From JAUVUV01 sp964548275 (GTDB lineage: Bacteria > Gemmatimonadota > Glassbacteria > GWA2-58-10), in the NCBI GenBank assembly GCA_964548275.1, contig CAZJQI010000014.1, positions 1-64,000 of the forward strand: a stretch of DNA of 64,000 nucleotides, in the 5' to 3' direction. This document shows, one piece after another, positions 62,078-64,000 of this stretch; within the stretch, counting starts at the first letter, position 1; each line of letters starts with the position of its first letter. The notes under the pieces are model-generated. The model was not told the origin of the DNA. It saw only the letters and a list, made by a program, of their open reading frames with translations, and searched no databases. Both the position numbers and the translations under genes were made by a program.

Positions 62078-63169
62078 TCATTTTACAACATCTGGTAAAT
62101 TTGCATTAATTTGGTCAATCCAGTAATCTATCAATTGAAAACTATCTGTGATTTCAGGTAATCCTCCAACACTTACGGGCAGATATACAGCCTTTATACC
62201 TGTTCTATCCTCAATCATCTGGGGCGATTCCCTTTCAAAATAACTGGCCACAACCATCACCTTTATATTCTGGTCCTTAATAAGCTTAATCACATTCTGG
62301 ACATGTTTGGCTGATGGAGGAATTCCCGGTTTCGGCTCAATGTAGCCGGCAATTTCCAATCCGAATGTATCTGCAAAGTAGATCCAATTTTTATGATAAG
62401 CCACAACTCTTAACCCACGGAACGGCAGCGCTTTTTTGAGCCAGCCGCCGAGCTTATTAATCAGCTTTTCTCCCTCCAGTTCTCTATCGAGAAAGGTAAA
62501 GAGTGTTTTGTTCTCCAGAAGCTTACAAAGCGTCTCGCCGCCAAACATATCAACCAGTTCGTCACCAAACAGCGCCCTGTCCATTTTATCAAGATACTCA
62601 TCTCTTTCCATCTTGTAAAATTCGGCATTCGCCGGATCAACTTTCATCAAACCAACAGTAATATTTCTGGCGACAATCTTTAAATTCAGGGGACCGGTTT
62701 GTATATGCGGGTTCCCCATAGTATGAATGTCGCCTTGTGTCCGGTCTACAATTTCAACTTTTTGAAGAACCTTAACGCCTTCAGAAACAGATACAAAACC
62801 GATTTCGCCATCCATTATCTTTTTATTACGTGCTTTGTCCAGTAAAGTAGTAGACCATTGTTCGAGGTCCATGCCGGTGGTGACCCACATATCTGCAGAC
62901 CTGAGTAATACTGCAAAGCTGGGTTTCGGCGGTACAAAATGCGGATCCTGATCACCGTGTGATAGGTGACTTACTTCGGCATTATTATCGGTGATAAATC
63001 TTGCAATAGCATCATAATCGGCGAATGAGGTGACGATCTTTAACCTTTTGCTATCATCGCTTCCGCCACGGTACCGATGTCGCTGCTGTTGCCCTGTAAG
63101 CTGTGAAAATATAGAAAGTACCAAGACAAGTGACACGCATGTTGGTTTTAAATATTTTAGTACGCGCAT
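62078..63169 (-). CDS. Zinc/manganese ABC transporter substrate-binding protein (ZnuA-like)
   Basis: A 363-residue exported metal-binding protein of the cluster A-I family. The signal peptide is about 1-26 (VSLVLVLSIFSQLTG), followed by a short basic/His stretch. The fold begins KIVTSFADYDAIARFI. Metal-ligand candidates are the His in SHLSHGDQDPHFVPPKPS, the His in VVAYHKNWIYFA, and an acid near the C-terminus. There is no long His-rich loop as in E. coli ZnuA. It is first of the ABC genes, 80 bases after the outer-membrane gene. An extra segment near 130-165 (EIVDRTQGDIHTMGNPHI in part) is typical of the family. Confidence 0.88.
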   Translation of the reverse strand: MRVLKYLKPTCVSLVLVLSIFSQLTGQQQRHRYRGGSDDSKRLKIVTSFADYDAIARFITDNNAEVSHLSHGDQDPHFVPPKPSFAVLLRSADMWVTTGMDLEQWSTTLLDKARNKKIMDGEIGFVSVSEGVKVLQKVEIVDRTQGDIHTMGNPHIQTGPLNLKIVARNITVGLMKVDPANAEFYKMERDEYLDKMDRALFGDELVDMFGGETLCKLLENKTLFTFLDRELEGEKLINKLGGWLKKALPFRGLRVVAYHKNWIYFADTFGLEIAGYIEPKPGIPPSAKHVQNVIKLIKDQNIKVMVVASYFERESPQMIEDRTGIKAVYLPVSVGGLPEITDSFQLIDYWIDQINANLPDVVK

Positions 63170-63250
63170 CTTACATCTCCTTATAATCTAAAAAAATTTT
63201 AATTCTATAAGATACATTCACACTTTATCTTAAATCTGAGAGCTAAAAAT

Positions 63251-64000
63251 TTAATATGCCTCATGCTTATGTGGACCCATTGCCCAGCACACATGAAAAA
63301 TCAGCGAACTGTCATTCGGGTAAGGTCCCGGATTTCCAATTACATTGGTGAATTCTCTGCGCGAATACTGGTATTGCAGCCGGAAAAAGACAAACTCACT
63401 CTGCCAGAAATCGACACAAGCGGTGAAATCCCATTCATGCTGATCATTATCATACGGCAGCTCTGAATAGCCGAGGCGTCCGGATACCCACCAGCGTGCG
63501 TTGAGTTTGTTCTGCAGCGAAGAGTAAAATCCCTTACTGTAAATTTGACCGGTGGGAGTATCACGTCTGCTCAGGAGAAGTTCCGTTTTCCAGTCAGTCG
63601 TCCTGTATTTGGAACGCCCAACCGGGACCCATTTTAACTCAAAACCCAGATTGCCGACGTAACTAAGATACTCTTCAGCCGGGTCGTTGTGCCCGACCGC
63701 ACCACCCATACGCCACTCGACATAGGTGTCGCGCGTTAATTCATAAAAGTTTGTCATATTACCGACATACAACAGATTGTATTCCCCCTGGTCGGTAAAG
63801 CTGTGTCCGCTTCCTCCCTGTATCACAGAAAAATCAAAAGTGCTCGAACCCGACCAGAAAAGAGGTTTTGAAAGAAAACCTCCAGCAACGCCGAACCCGC
63901 CTATAGGAGCAGAGCTGAACATATCCGCCAGTACTTTCGGACGGTCAAACTGGGGAAGTGCATGGTCATGGTACCGGTTGAGCAGCCCGTATTCAGTATT
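63251..64000 (-). CDS. Outer-membrane beta-barrel protein (partial, 5' end outside window)
   Basis: The reading frame is open to the window edge, so the protein is a C-terminal fragment of at least 249 residues. It shows alternating aromatic/polar beta-strand patterning typical of outer-membrane barrels (for example FVFFRLQYQYSRREF) and ends CWAMGPHKHEAY. His-containing stretches (RYHDHALP near the edge, GPHKHEAY at the end) and its place directly upstream of a Zn/Mn-type binding protein suggest a metal-linked outer-membrane component. No specific family was recognised. Confidence 0.65.
   Translation of the reverse strand, partial: NTEYGLLNRYHDHALPQFDRPKVLADMFSSAPIGGFGVAGGFLSKPLFWSGSSTFDFSVIQGGSGHSFTDQGEYNLLYVGNMTNFYELTRDTYVEWRMGGAVGHNDPAEEYLSYVGNLGFELKWVPVGRSKYRTTDWKTELLLSRRDTPTGQIYSKGFYSSLQNKLNARWWVSGRLGYSELPYDNDQHEWDFTACVDFWQSEFVFFRLQYQYSRREFTNVIGNPGPYPNDSSLIFHVCWAMGPHKHEAY

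Overview
The window is a bacterial chromosome segment, mostly GC-rich core genes, interrupted by several visibly AT-rich accessory patches. The best taxonomic clue is a type IX secretion signature: a giant SprA/Sov-like outer-membrane protein (47078-53410) and a PorX-type receiver/PglZ regulator (32661-34232). With LptF/LptG, MlaDEF and two WaaF-like heptosyltransferases this points to a Gram-negative of the Fibrobacteres-Chlorobi-Bacteroidetes (FCB) superphylum or a related uncultured candidate phylum. The phylum is inferred from gene content only; no rRNA is present.

Layout. 1-2000: an AT-rich, translationally coupled AAA ATPase / DUF4276-like (TOPRIM-like) pair that looks like a defence cassette. 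2118-3749: gpmI. 3940-8550: an AT-rich type III restriction-modification locus (mod-res). 8618-13659: queD, mutS, a TPR-SPOR envelope protein and holA, tightly packed on the minus strand. 13893-16107: an orphan anti-sigma factor, a small acidic protein and a membrane protein with a degenerate Mrr-like domain and zinc ribbons. 16693-25194: plus-strand housekeeping genes rho, ruvX, mltG, pgi, hisI, tyrA, aroA, aroE. 25301-31426 (minus): FKBP isomerase, DUF985 cupin, MFS transporter, stomatin/NfeD pair and a secreted SGNH hydrolase. 31550-35472: porX flanked by two heptosyltransferases. 35531-37164: an AT-rich ImmA-like/PIN-like pair. 37188-46357 (minus): manA, engB, lon, mlaD-mlaF-mlaE and a STAS/RsbW/RsbU partner-switching module. 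46643-53410: comEA-like gene and sprA. 53841-58668 (plus): lptF, lptG, glgX. 58756-64000 (minus, lower GC): a Zn/Mn-type ABC uptake cluster (outer-membrane protein, binding protein, two permeases, no ATPase in view), a polytopic protein and a NifU-like fragment.

How the parts fit. Much of the conserved content concerns the outer envelope: LPS core assembly and transport, phospholipid trafficking (Mla), type IX secretion, peptidoglycan termination (MltG) and SPOR. The RsbU/RsbW/STAS set beside mla and the porX/heptosyltransferase group suggest regulated envelope remodelling, which is inference.

The strongest unexplained signal is at 27787-27998: a roughly 200-bp intergenic element bounded by 12-bp perfect inverted repeats, containing three back-to-back hairpins closed by an 11-bp perfect outer stem. 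It is a four-way, cloverleaf-like structure with the architecture of a non-autonomous mobile element. A 40-bp perfect palindrome lies after glgX (58674-58713). No tRNA, rRNA, CRISPR array or complete insertion sequence was recognised.
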